From Diplocarpon mali (lineage: Eukaryota; Ascomycota; Leotiomycetes; Helotiales; Drepanopezizaceae): a stretch of DNA of 64,000 nucleotides. The stretch lies in NCBI GenBank assembly GCA_024741835.1, contig JAENRP010000135.1:42501-106500 (forward strand), given 5' to 3'. Position numbers and translations under genes: made by a program. The notes under the pieces were generated by a model. That model was given only the letters and a program-made list of their open reading frames with translations. It searched no databases and had not been told where the DNA came from. Each line of letters begins with the position of its first letter. The stretch's first letter is position 1. Shown here piece by piece: positions 46,301-56,493 of this stretch.

Positions 46301-46578
46301 ATGAGTCTGAGTACGAGGATTACCTGCCCGATGGTTTCTCCGACGGGAGTTGGGAGACGCAGAGGAGTGTGAGGGATGAGCAGGATGGACAGATGCAGAG
46401 AACTGATACCGCGGGTCCGGGGCATGGAACTTCGCAGTCGACGCCCGGCTCCCCTGACTTCGGGAGGGGGGCGAGAATCGTGCAGGGGGCGGGGAGGAGA
46501 CCGGTTAGTTCTGATGCGGAGGCTATGGGTAGGGTTGGAACGCAGAGGGGGGAGATGGGTCACACGGCTTTTATCTAG
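43345..46578 (+). CDS. AXL2: Axial budding pattern protein 2 (Axl2)-like membrane glycoprotein
   Basis: Single-pass plasma-membrane landmark protein; in filamentous fungi Axl2 acts in septation or conidiation polarity. Intronless, 1077 aa from the ATG at 43345; the frame runs 34 codons further upstream, but the signal peptide MVLRGVFLAVAITESITHA marks this start. The extracellular part (about 22-460) consists of cadherin-like (CADG) Ig repeats, with PFSYAFP, PSWLSLDS and TLSGTP hallmarks recurring at roughly 100-residue spacing, and a Ser/Thr stalk near 430-455. The transmembrane helix spans about 462-487 (ILAISISLGLAFLTLLLAF), followed by CYRRR. The cytoplasmic tail (about 490-1077) is Ser/Arg-rich with many potential phosphosites. 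Confidence 0.92.
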   Translation: MVLRGVFLAVAITESITHANPSIAFPLNSQVPPAARVETPFSYAFPSSTFFSILPMTYTLSSGPSWLSLDSDSRTLSGTPSTSDTGTDAVTGVPISLTASDADGSITLNASLVISKDPAPSISIPATQLQSAGRFSAPSTLLYYPSTPFSFKLEPGTFSRNGRDESFSYYAVTTENTPMPAWIQFDGSTLEFSGQTPDYSSLILPPQTFGLQLIASDIEGFGGSSMLFEIEVGVHLLAFKNADVVINATVGDNIDYNGLSENLELDGNTPKSSDLVSTSAQIPSWMAFNKTTLSLSGTVPADANSANVTIQTTDIYGDIADAIVRVVISTGLFSKSLRDLNATIGSTFSYDFGTYFRNISDTSLAVQISPPQTWLSFNSETFILAGEVPSGTEPTTIDIALSATSNSHKTAESQSLKLLLVASNHTTTSSSVSTFSTPTKTPTVAETSKPTAASSHKRLSTKSILAISISLGLAFLTLLLAFCFYCYRRRAANKPRGFGKIEKRSISSPIEPASSRLSISEAAYQPSPLLPVPPHRPLQLDMSGFATQGGSRSEAVLGQIAGAETAERGRNPTRMVDNPLRRSKTMSDPWLLRFVGSYNSDVDRGRSKSANELSRSENSWRYTQESSTYLNLRSSGTSSSRTQPLGRTYSNYSRKGHVRRSAMIFPSNASRPDRESYPPPQRPKSTILNLRDSNFSETPLDSFSALQSQANIQEDTDAAEYTDTPRILNSTGRQPKLTSMMDRTISIGHGRPQTTASFSEICKRRSIGHGQDQAGSREPVRDSRTWLAVATLLENEKRRSIASAASATADDEPLRKARPMSPRKTIRQVTKSPSIHHTTALSESSGNSRLSRPVSRRVGSSPFFGGSSIRNSNSKGITKSSRRYRASYADSPTVPEEALMINLEATIARGLREMSDETEPRDSFGISYEMAREGTRRLRGFLSSQLRGSRTRDSIVSNGSRDSRFESAASLSQMDRSPGREQRLQDESEYEDYLPDGFSDGSWETQRSVRDEQDGQMQRTDTAGPGHGTSQSTPGSPDFGRGARIVQGAGRRPVSSDAEAMGRVGTQRGEMGHTAFI

Positions 46579-48349
46579 GCTGACGCCGTGGGAGTAATGT
46601 GAGAGGGGCCACTCGATAACCTTGAGCGAATTTTGCTTGGAATTTTCGGAAGAGTTGAATGATTGAAGATTTCGAGAACATCTTCCGCCCTCGCAGAGTC
46701 TCGGGTATAAGTGTTGGACGTCAAACGAACCTCGCTAGTCGGGCCTGATCCCGAGGCTAGATCGTGAAGTCCGTATCTGCAAAAGGCATTACTATGACGG
46801 ACTTACACCGAAAGCATCATAATTGATTTCAGCTCACCCCGGTAGCCCGGCCTTCGAACGCAAACGCATGTCTTCAGCGTGACATGTGTAACGAAGGTAG
46901 CTGAGCCCGACCAACATGCGGCTGACCATGCCAAACATGGTAGCTGGCTAAGCAATCCGAGGTTCGGGGGAAAGGTTACAAGGGCTCTATGATGAAGCTG
47001 CAGTGGTTGACTCAGGCACCATTCAATGCCCTCTCGGCTGCGGATGCTCAGGCGAAAGCTCGAAAGCAAACACATGAATAAGCCTTGTTTCTTGATATGA
47101 CAACTTGCACATGTGTACCTGGGTATGTGCCTTGCTGTGACGTGACAGGTCGCCCACCAAATACCGTCGGATGGATTGACATGGCCAGGTCCTGAGTCTA
47201 ATCATCCAATTTCTGAAGTCTGCGCGGCCTCCGAAGTTGCAAGATCGGTTTGGCTTGGCTCGGCTTATCTTCCCCGAGAACCCCAGATCTGTCCCGAGAA
47301 TCACAAGGGTGGCCTCGACCCTCTGATGACGCAGCAGTTCTGGTAGGGAGAGTAGGGACCTCAAGGTTTGTCGCCGGCGCAGGAGTTGGCTGCTGCACCA
47401 GGCGCGCCGGGAGCATCGGCGAGAGAGGCCTTCATCCCTTGCCACCGCAATTGCTGCTGGCTGGCTGGCCTGCCCTGGATGGGCAAGGGACCTTGGCTCC
47501 TGGAAACAATGGGAGATTGTAATGAAGATGAACCTCCCCGGCCCAGACAACCCAAGCCAGAACAGATCAAACCAAAGCCCAGCCAGGGCCAGACACGGAA
47601 ACTGGCCCAGCCCATGGTCCACTCATGGGATGCGCCTCCTCCCTCTTGAGTGTCAAATACCTTTCTTTAGATACCTACAAAGTAAACAAAGTATACAAAA
47701 TAGGGGCTCGAACTGGAATGGAGCGCACGACCTGCCTGCTTTAGGGAGCGAGTATTTTCTCCGCCTCCCATCGCCACCCATCCGCTGTCTGGAGACCTGT
47801 AGCCAGCTTCCCAGTTGGTGTTGCCGTGCAGCCAACGCTTCCATATCAGTGATCTGCGGAGCACTTGTCGCGGGTTCTGCAGCGCCCCAATTCCTACGCC
47901 TTATCCTTTTCTTCCCCCGCCATCGATCGTACGCGCTTTGATTGAAGTAAATCCAGGCCTAAGGAGATACCTACTGTGGACAAAGTAAACATCAATGCCT
48001 TCTTTCCCGACTGCCAAGACCTCAGCACGGGCCTTGAGCTACCAAAGGACGCTAAGTCGAAGCGAAGACTGCTCACCCTCTTGGACTCCAGAAGACTTCA
48101 TGACGAGGTTCCGACAACTCTGAGATTCCCTTGACACGCGACAACACAAACAATTTCTCCCCACCCCTCAGACGAGCAGGAGAACATCGCCTTGCCCTAA
48201 TGACGAGCAGCAGATAGTCCGCACTCTACCTTCAAGCCCCACCTCTACACGTCGCAACCCCGCACATCCTTTCTTCCCTACTGTTAAGTCGAAAAGTCCG
48301 ATCTGGAATTACACCTGGCCACGTCAAAAGAAGTTCGACTTCAGCCAAG
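46579..48349. other. 1.8-kb intergenic region, probable PP2C promoter and leader
   Basis: Several 60-200 codon frames overlap on both strands at 46800-47950 with Trp/Leu/Gly-biased composition and no motifs. The region is long enough for a regulated promoter or a non-coding RNA, but none is evident. A tRNA B-box-like TTCGAG near 47707 has no pairing T-stem. Confidence 0.45.
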
Positions 48350-50190
48350 ATGGGTCAGACTCTCTCTGAGCCAGTCGTTGAGAAGGTAAGCAAGCCCTTG
48401 ATTCACCTTGCGCCCGGTTGGCTATGATTAGCCTGAGTGGTAACTACAATTCACCTTTGATCTCTCAAGAGCTTCTAAGCTTACGAGCAAGGGTTCCAAG
48501 CGCGTGCACGAGTTCCTGTTTGGGAACTTTCTCGGCGGCTCTGTACCTGCGCATCAGGTCGGAGATTACGTCGCGTCTCGCCCAGACGCTGCAAAGCTTT
48601 CGTTTGAGAGTGCTAACACATTGTGTTTGTCAGGCTTCTGAGAATGGTGGGGATGATCGCTTGATCTATGGTGTCTCTTCCATGCAAGGATGGAGAATCA
48701 GTATGGAAGATGCGCACGCCACAGTGCTGGACCTACAACCTGTTGCTGAGGATAGCAAGGAGCCGAAACCCGCAGGCACTGAATCGAGACTCTCGTTCTT
48801 TGGAGTGTACGATGGACATGGAGGTGACAAGGTGGCACTGTTCGCAGGGGAGAATATCCATCCAATAATCGCAAAGCAGGACGCCTTCAAGAAGGGTGAT
48901 TTGGAGCAGGCTTTGAAGGATGGGTTCTTGGCCACAGATCGGGCAATTCTCAGCGGTTAGCAAGCACGCGTACCGGAAATGGCTCTCTGGAAACTGACCC
49001 CATTGCTCTCTAGACCCCCGGTACGAGGAAGAGGTTTCTGGCTGCACAGCTTCAGTCGCGATTGTCTCTGCAACCAAGATCTTTGTAGTGAGTGGCATCT
49101 GTATTCCCAGGAGATTCTTGGAACTGACTGGTCCAGGGAAATGCTGGTGATTCTCGCAGTGTCTTGGGCGTTAAGGGTAGAGCCAAGCCATTGTCATTTG
49201 ACCACAAGCCCCAGAATGAAGGTAAACAGCTTGTGTTAATGGATATCCCGACATGGGTGCTGACCCAAATGCAGGTGAGAAGGCGAGAATCACTGCTGCT
49301 GGTGGATTCGTCGACTTCGGACGCGTTAATGGCAACCTCGCCTTGTCAAGAGCCATCGGAGATTTCGAGTTCAAGAAGAGCGCCGAGCTTGCCCCTGAAC
49401 AACAGATTGTCACAGCCTTCCCAGACGTGACTGTGCACAATATCTCCAGCGACGATGAGTTCCTGGTGGTTGCTTGTGATGGTGAGTTGACTTTCCCGAA
49501 CTTCAGTCATAATCTAACGCGTTTCCGCTAGGTATCTGGGATTGCCAGTCCTCCCAAGCTGTGGTTGAGTTCGTCCGACGCGGAATCGCTGCCAAGCAAG
49601 AACTGTCCAAGATCTGTGAGAACATGATGGACAACTGCCTCGCTTCCAACTCGGAGACTGGTGGCGTTGGTTGTGACAACATGACTATCATCATCGTCGG
49701 ACTCTTGGGTGGTAAGACGAAGGAAGAGTGGTATGAGGAGATTGCGAAGAGAGTAGCCAACGGAGACGGACCTTGCGCACCTCCCGAGTATGGCAAGTAA
49801 TCTGTCTCTCGTGAAGTCTGAGCTGCGCTAATGTTCCAAATAGCTGAGTTCCGTGGCCCGGGTGTACACCACAACTTTGACGATAGCGACAGCGGCTATG
49901 ACGTCGACGTGGATTCTAAATCAAAGGCTTTCGGAGGTAACAAGCGTGGTCGTATAATCCTTCTTGGAGATGGCACTGAGGTCCTTACAGACTCAGATGA
50001 CACGGAGATGTTCGACCGCGGCGAGGAGGACCGGGACTTGGCCAGCCAAGTGAGCAAGGGACAAGCTGTCGACAGCACCACTACTCCGGAGAAGCTCGAC
50101 GACGCCAGTGTGAAGTATAAGGGTGTTGCTGACACAGAGTCTTCTGTCAAGAAGGAAGAGGAGAAGGGTGCTGAGTCTAAGAGCAAGTAG
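48350..50190 (+). CDS. PTC2: PP2C protein phosphatase, Ptc2/Ptc3 type
   Basis: Mn/Mg-dependent Ser/Thr phosphatase; yeast Ptc2/3 switch off MAPK and DNA-damage kinases. Exons 48350-48385, 48634-48955, 49014-49087, 49137-49221, 49275-49481, 49532-49792, 49844-50190 give 443 aa. The N-terminus [12 protein letters not shown] is typical (myristoylatable Gly2). Motifs: [22 protein letters not shown] (metal-binding Asp), [39 protein letters not shown] and [10 protein letters not shown]. The C-terminal 120 residues are acidic. The last intron (49793-49843) must start GCAAGT: that join gives [18 protein letters not shown], while the GT three bases further runs into a stop. Intron 1 is long (248 bp). 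Confidence 0.94.
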
Positions 50191-51510
50191 TCAAACCCCC
50201 CACCAGATATTCTGTTCTGTGGATTCTTCGGCTCGAAGGATCTGGACGGAGACTCACTTGCAGCTCAGCATTATGGGAGGAGTGGTGTCTCTGGACACAC
50301 GCCTGTCTACTTACCACCACATCCTGAATGAAGCCTGCACGGTGCTTGTAATAATCAGGCAACCTCGGATGTAGCTTCACATCTTCCGTTCCCAGCCTTA
50401 GCAGCACGACCGCGGACGGACATGGACGCAGCTCTCGCGATGCACTTATTCGGGATCTGGGCGGCGCTTCTCTTTTTTCTTTCTTTCTTTCTTTCTTTCC
50501 TGAATTACGATCTCCATCACGCAGCGAGTCTTTTTTTTTTTTTTACACGTTGAGGTGTCGCTTCTTTTGCATCAAGTCTCAGAAACGAGAGGAAAGGTCT
50601 CTAGAATAAGGACAGCTGCTGCATTGTACTGAAGGAGCCCAATTGATACCTAAGACTTTTTCTGGCTCTCCAGACGTCTATCTTATTTTCGTGGCTCGGT
50701 GAAGTAGCGTGTCATTAATGACAACTGCCTGTGAAGGACTCTGGATGTCTGCCTGCCCGTTGGTAAACATGTAATCCACCAGTCTGGCCTACCAGAACGA
50801 CCAGAAGAGACCGCTAGACAAACCTGATCCTTCCAGGCTGAGGCATAGGTATTGTCTGGATATCTGGACTTGAGTAACAGTGAAACCTCGCTGCCCGTAT
50901 GTATGCCATACCCCTCGAGTCCCTCTACTGTGGTAGCAGTACATGCTTGAGTCTTGGCATTTCTTCACCCCTCTATCGACTAGCCCAACACCGACATGCA
51001 AAATGACGAGGGTGCCGGCATGACAAGAAACCTGGCAGCCCTGGGCCACAATTCCACAATTCTACACTCCCACGACGTCACTCGAGGCGTCGAACCCGTG
51101 AACCCGGCACGTTGACAGTCCTGTCTCGCTGAGGAGCAGACCCTCTTCTCGGGCTCAATTTTCTGAATTCCGAATTCTTCAAGCCGTGGCTTCGCAGACG
51201 TTGGCCCATCCTCAAATCGGAAATCTGGCCAGGGTCGCGCGCATCAGCCATTCCGAGATCCCTGCGGAGCCCTGCTCAAATATTCGAGCTATCTCACCCT
51301 GTCTGCTTACCGGGTCGTCCGTGAATTCTGTCTCACGCAGCCTACCTATCTACGAATTTCCCTCGAGAACGACATCACCCCCTCTGGCTCGCAACCTCGC
51401 TAGCTTGTACTGCCGCAGACCAGCACGCCGGGGAACGCGTCCTCCTGGGATCCGCATCGAACGTCACGTCATTACCCAAGAACAACGTCGATACGTTGCA
51501 ATCCGCCAAC
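50191..51510. other. Intergenic region with simple repeats
   Basis: 1.3 kb between the PP2C stop and the PCT1 start. It holds a (TTTC)n run at 50471-50499 and a T14 run at 50531-50544. Open frames at 50789-51049 (-) and 51186-51548 (+) have no motifs; the latter overlaps the PCT1 start and is probably leader. Confidence 0.55.
50471..50544. repeat. TTTC microsatellite and poly-T run
   Basis: A run of about seven TTTC units at 50471-50499, then 14 T at 50531-50544. Simple sequence in the 3' flank of the PP2C gene. Confidence 0.85.
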
Positions 51511-53046
51511 ATGTCCTCACCGTCTTCAGCAGGGTCGGGAAAGCGTAAGAGGGCGAACACGGCGAACAGCTCAGTTGCTATAGATCAACTGCAGGCTTCA
51601 TCTCGAGACGCGTCCGGTGAAGATGGGGAGTCTACTGCACCGGAGTCTGCCAAACCCAGCAACCCTCCTGCGAAACGACTGCGATCTTCAACACACGAGA
51701 AGACTCTAGCTCCGAACGGCGATGTAGGGGAAGCCTCTGAAAGTACCGAGGGCAGTACTGATATTGAAAAACGCGTCGGGCGAAAGAGAAAGTCCGACGA
51801 GGACGACAAGCCGCAGGCAATGGCACCACCGCCTATTGGCAAGCTGACCGACCCGGTGGGGTATAAAACTAACCCTGCACCGGTCGGCAGAGCGGTGCGG
51901 GTATATGCGGATGGGGTTTTCGATTTGTTCCATCTTGGGTAGGTCAATAATGCTTCCGGCACCGATAGGCGGTGCCTCATCCAGTCCACCATGCTAATGG
52001 CTCCTCAGGCACATGCGCCAACTCGAGCAAGCCAAGAAAGCATTCCCAGACGTCTATCTCATCGTTGGCGTAACGGGTGACAAGGAGACACATAAGCGCA
52101 AGGGTTTGACAGTGTTGTCTGGACAAGAGCGGGCAGAGACTGTCAGACATTGCAAATGGGTTGACGAGGTCATCGAGGATTGCCCTTGGATTGTCACACC
52201 CCAGTTCCTGGAAGAGCACAAGCTTGACTATGTTGCGCACGATGATCTCCCATACGGGGCTGATGAAGGAGACGACATCTACAAACCTATCAAGGAAGCT
52301 GGCAAATTCCTGGTTACCCAGCGGACTGAAGGTGTCAGCACGACTGGGATCATCACTAAGTATACGGGCGTGAGCTGACCACGTTTCGCCCAATGCTAAT
52401 TTTGCTGACAGGATTGTTCGAGACTACGAGAAATATATTGCCAGGCAATTCAAGCGTGGTACCTCGCGCCAAGAACTCAACGTGTCTTGGTTGAAGAAGA
52501 ACGAACTGGACCTCAAGCGCCACGTCTCGGAGATGAGAGAGGCCATCCGCTCGAATTGGACCACTACTGGCCAAGAGCTGGGTAAGGAATTGAGACAGTT
52601 CTGGCAAGCGAGCAGGCCTGGATCCCCAGCTCGTATGATGAGCTACGACGAGTCCAGAGCTGGCTCTCTCACCAGCCCATCAGCTCTCTCGCACCTTAGT
52701 CGTCGTCTTGAAATTCCCAGGAACGACAGCCCGGGACCCGGTAGTGACTTTGCCACTGGATACAGCTTAGGATTGATCGGAGGTGTTCGATCATGGGCGA
52801 GTCATCACCACCCGTGCTTCGCGAAACTCGAGCTAATATGCATACAAGATGATGAGAAGCCGCCAGACCAACCGGGACAGCCTCCACGAAAGTGACAGCA
52901 GCGAGGAAGATAGCGACGAGCGCTCGCCACCCCGTGGACGCGCGGGTCAAGAACAGACAGGGGGTGAAACTGCCGAAGAAGAGAAAGAAGTTGACGCTCA
53001 GATCGAGGCTTTGATGGGAGAAAACTCGAAAAGCTCTGGTGCCTAG
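51511..53046 (+). CDS. PCT1: Choline-phosphate cytidylyltransferase
   Basis: Makes CDP-choline from CTP and phosphocholine, the controlled step of the Kennedy pathway to phosphatidylcholine. Exons 51511-51938, 52009-52359, 52412-52796, 52849-53046 give 453 aa. Residues 1-130 are low-complexity with basic clusters ([12 protein letters not shown]; nuclear localisation is likely). The catalytic domain starts at [16 protein letters not shown]; the HxGH motif (141-144) is split by intron 1. [10 protein letters not shown] is at 248-257. The amphipathic membrane-sensing region follows. Intron 3 (52797-52848, branch GCTAAT) appears to start GCGAGT: TGG|GC...AAG|ATG gives RSW-MMRSRQ in frame, while the GT alternative ends after 17 codons. 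The acidic C-terminus ends [10 protein letters not shown]. Confidence 0.93.
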
Positions 53047-53553
53047 GGTGAAACAGGCGGGTTGCCTTCAAGAGCGTGCATGGCCAAGATGATGATTGCT
53101 TCTGGTATATACCTTTCTCCTTGCACGGTTTTAATCAATGCGCTAGTTTTTGGCCGACAGGGCCAGGTACTGGGAACCAAAACCAATTTGACATGATGTC
53201 CCCTGAGCAGCTAGGGAGATGACGATTACTGCATATACGTATGACATGAATTTGAAGGTGTATGTAAGATGCTATTCCATAATTCAAACAAGATAGTTCG
53301 TCCTTGGAGGCTACGCCGTGCAATATACACAGGCCCATCCCGCACACCCGCATCCTGACAAAGTGCTGTCTTGTCGAGGTCGTCCGCCACGTGCACGTGA
53401 CCTTGGATCTGAGCCAATCACAGTGGGTCCTTTGTCAACCCAACGACCTACTGACGCCGACATCTCCATCGTTCGTAGCCCCTCGAACGCCTCTCCGCTC
53501 CTAGCCTTGCCACCCGTTCCTTTCTCTCTTGTTGACCTCAATTGGCTGGCAAG
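53047..53553. other. Intergenic region, PSST promoter
   Basis: 507 bases; the PSST frame is open upstream of its ATG without support. CACGTG occurs at about 53389-53394, 160 bp before the start codon. Nothing else is recognised. Confidence 0.45.
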
Positions 53554-54385
53554 ATGTTGTCGTCGACCAGATCAGTGGCTACGCTGGCTCTGCGAGGTAC
53601 GCGCAGCCTTTCAAAGAACCGTATCTAGTCGCAGCACGAAGCTAATCAGCACTTCAACAGCCAAGCCAGCGTCTTCCTTGATTCCCTACCGATCCATCGC
53701 AGCCATCTCATCCTCTTCCTCGAAACCCGCCAGTCCTGGTCTCACCTCACACGATGCTCCAGGAAGCCCGAGCCCGATACTGAGCGTGACGGGCAAGGTG
53801 AGGAGGGAGGTGCCTTTGCCTAGTCAGGAAGGCAAGAAGGGCGTCATGCAATACGCTTTGTATGTGACCCAACCAAAGAATTTACCCTCGTTACATCTGG
53901 CCTTTCAAGGAGCCAGAGCTGACCTCTGCGCCAGAACAACCCTCGATCAAATAACCAACTGGGCTCGTCAAGGCTCACTCTGGCCCATGACCTTCGGATT
54001 GGCCTGCTGCGCCGTCGAAATGATGCATCTCTCCACCCCACGATACGATCAAGATCGCCTCGGTATCATCTTCAGAGCTTCTCCCCGCCAGTCTGATGTG
54101 ATGATCGTCGCGGGGACTCTCACGAACAAGATGGCTCCGGCGTTGAGACAGGTCTACGATCAGATGCCGGAACCGAGGTGGGTTATCTCGATGGGCAGCT
54201 GTGCCAATGGAGGCGGCTATTACCACTACAGCTACAGTGTGACGAGAGGTTGCGACAGGATTGTGCCGGTCGATATCTACGTGCCTGGATGCCCCCCAAC
54301 ATCGGAAGCGCTGATGTATGGCGTGTTCAGGTTACAAGCTAAGATGAGGCAAACGAAGATTACAAGAATGTGGTACAGGAAGTAA
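53554..54385 (+). CDS. NADH:ubiquinone oxidoreductase PSST subunit (NDUFS7)
   Basis: Matrix-arm complex I subunit that carries iron-sulfur cluster N2, the last cluster before ubiquinone. Exons 53554-53596, 53661-53859, 53935-54385 give 230 aa. The Ser/Ala/Arg-rich N-terminus ([14 protein letters not shown], then [12 protein letters not shown]) is a mitochondrial presequence. The four cluster ligands are Cys105 and Cys106 (LACCAVEMM), Cys170 ([16 protein letters not shown]) and Cys200 ([12 protein letters not shown]). Intron 2 (53860-53934, 75 bp, GTATGT to GCCAG) is stop-free and in frame, but removal is needed to join MQYAL to [12 protein letters not shown] as in all relatives. Retention would insert 25 residues before the catalytic core. 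Confidence 0.95.
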
Positions 54386-55711
54386 ATGCGGCGCCGGGAT
54401 TGGGAGGCAGGGAGTGTACAAATTCATCTTGGTCTTGGCGTTACCTCTCTCTCGCTTCCACACAATGTCTGCACTAACTGGACCCCCAAATGGCATTGTC
54501 GAGCTAGCAGACCGATTGATATGCATCGGAGCACAGCTATCTCATTAAAATGCTGTTCTGATCTACTGACTGGGTTCTGGCTTTGCTTTGCGTTCCCAGA
54601 GCGCAGTCCATTGGTGTGGGCAAGCCGCTTAATTATACACTGGCTAGTCTAATTGGGATTCCTCTAGGCGCTGCCTAGCTATTTGCCTGTGTAGTGAGAT
54701 CGTCTGATCATGCTACAGCCGAAACCGTAGTTTGGGGTTACTGCTTATCACCTCGCAGCTTTTCATACACATCTATACCTCCTTGGGCTGACATCTGCAC
54801 CTGGGAGGGTTATCCCAGCATACATACTAATACAGCATCCCTGCAAACATCACACAACCATGTACACCCAACCCACCCGAGATTTCCATGACGACGAGAG
54901 CGCAGCACAGCTCAGCAGAGCCGCTGCGATCCACGTCCTTGCTTGAAATCTCCAGAAATCAGCTTTTTTTCTTCCGAGGGACCAAGAAGAAAGCAGTCTT
55001 CAGTCTACAGTCTACCCATCTTTGAGCTACTGGACTTTTTTCTTTGCTATTTCTTTCAAAACTTTGCCCGTGAGGCTCTTTCTCTTGGCAAAATAGCAGA
55101 GCAGCAAAATGTAAATCTCTCTCTCTCTCTCCATCCTAGCCTCTCCACGGTCCCATCCACACGCAAGCCCCCTATCGGCTTGGAGGCTCTTTTCCCTGGC
55201 CTATGCGGATTCCGGTGTTCTGCTATTCTGGTCAGCTGGTGGTGGGCGAGCGCTCTCGCTAAACGTGGTATGGACGAGGGTGGCGTGCGTCTGCTGTGCA
55301 ATATGATTTTTAGCTACTCTTTTTGTGATTGTCGGAGCATAGACGGATAGACGGTAGAGGGTAGACGGTAGAGGGTAGACGGTAGAGGGTAGACGGTAGA
55401 CGGATATAAGATAGATATAAATATATTTAAATTTATACAAATATAAAGGTGTAAAAGTATACAAGTAGAGAGTACAAGGTCCGATTCTCGGCCCTGCTTT
55501 CACAATTCGCTTTTACCATGCGCTCTTTTCCATCTTAACGTGCTATATTAGTTCCAAGACTGTCTAGCACCACGAAACCTCCTATCCTCCCCAAGCCAAG
55601 GCACCTACGCCGCAAGGAGTCGATCCTCTCCTCTCTTCCATCTCACAACTTTTCATCAACAGTACAGAGCCTTACAGAGCCTTACAGAGCCCATCTAGCG
55701 TAGTATCCAGC
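54386..55711. other. Intergenic region containing a composition boundary and a minisatellite
   Basis: 1.3 kb downstream of PSST. It contains CT-rich stretches (55111-55140), a 14-bp minisatellite (55341-55404), and an AT-rich stretch (55403-55465). Beyond about 55.7 kb the DNA is GC-rich to the end of the window. No supported gene. Confidence 0.6.
55341..55404. repeat. 14-bp minisatellite, unit GGTAGAGGGTAGAC
   Basis: Three near-perfect copies of GGTAGAGGGTAGAC flanked by AGACGGAT at both ends. Units are contiguous with no spacers, so this is a tandem minisatellite and not a CRISPR array. Confidence 0.88.
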
Positions 55712-56182
55712 TTATCCCCTAGCCGCAGTCGAGCTTCCAGACGCCGCCAAGGGCGCGGTCGGCGCGACGTAGGAGGCGTCGCGGCTCCCTGGTGGATCAA
55801 CCCCCGAGGCCGGCGGCGGGGGTGTGTTGTTGGGGACGGCGGAGCCGTTGCCATGGACGACGGGAATAAGCGAAGCGGCAACAACCACAACAGCAGCAAC
55901 CACAACAATAACAATAACAACCCACGCCGCTCTCTTCACGGCCGCGTGTCTCGCCCGGCGACGGAGCTGCATCCGGCAGTGCTCCGCCGCCCGCGAGACG
56001 CCGCTAGAAGCAGGTGCTCGGTGGCACGGAGGGGTCGCATCTCTCTGCCTTCTCAGCGGGAGCTGGCCGGCTTCGTTTCGTGCTTCGCTTCGTGCTTCAT
56101 GCTTCGCTTCGCTTCGTGCTTCGCGACGCCAGCGACGGGCGAGCGTTGCGCGCGCGAGAAGATCCCGCTTTCCCGGCGGCAT
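55712..56182 (-). CDS. Possible small single-pass membrane protein, unrecognised
   Basis: Open frame of 156 codons beginning at a real ATG (56180-56182). Residues 1-45 are highly basic with an EARSEAKHEARSEARNEA repeat. A strongly hydrophobic segment near 90-112 (VVIVIVVVAAVVVVAASLIP) would span a membrane, and a Pro/Ala/Gly-rich tail follows. I do not recognise the protein. The DNA is GC-rich and open in several frames, including a 307-codon frame on the opposite strand, so the frame may be fortuitous. It lies 312 bp downstream of the CFEM gene on the same strand. Confidence 0.28.
   Translation of the reverse strand: MPPGKRDLLARATLARRWRREARSEAKHEARSEARNEAGQLPLRRQRDATPPCHRAPASSGVSRAAEHCRMQLRRRARHAAVKRAAWVVIVIVVVAAVVVVAASLIPVVHGNGSAVPNNTPPPPASGVDPPGSRDASYVAPTAPLAASGSSTAARG
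56071..56126. repeat. GCTTC/GTGCTTC short tandem repeat
   Basis: Imperfect iterations of CTTCGTGCTTCG-type units. They lie within the doubtful membrane-protein frame and account for its EAR/SEA repeat. Confidence 0.75.
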
Positions 56183-56493
56183 CTCGGTGCCCTTGCACGG
56201 GGAGCGGGCTCTCGTGACGAGTCGGGGGGTTCGCGGACTGTGGAAATGGAAATGGAAATGGAAATTAAATATACATTACGTTCTATTCAAACAGAGATAC
56301 ATCTCCTCCAGACCCGTGTCGTCCTTCCCATACCAGGACCCAGGACCAGAGCGCCGGCCCCCCTCGATCGAGTCGCATCGGCAGTCCGGACGTGTTTTCC
56401 TCGCCCTCACCCACTTGACAGACCACCGAATCTCCCGTCGACCCGTGTACGACGTCGGCTCCTCTTCCACACACCGACCACCCCCCCGGCCAT

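Noticed and set aside
47690..47725. TTCGAG tRNA B-box-like sequence on the minus strand
   Set aside because: The flanking bases do not pair into a T-stem and no cloverleaf can be drawn.
55341..55404. Regular short repeats that could suggest a CRISPR array
   Set aside because: Units of 14 bp abut without spacers, in a eukaryotic genome; it is a minisatellite.
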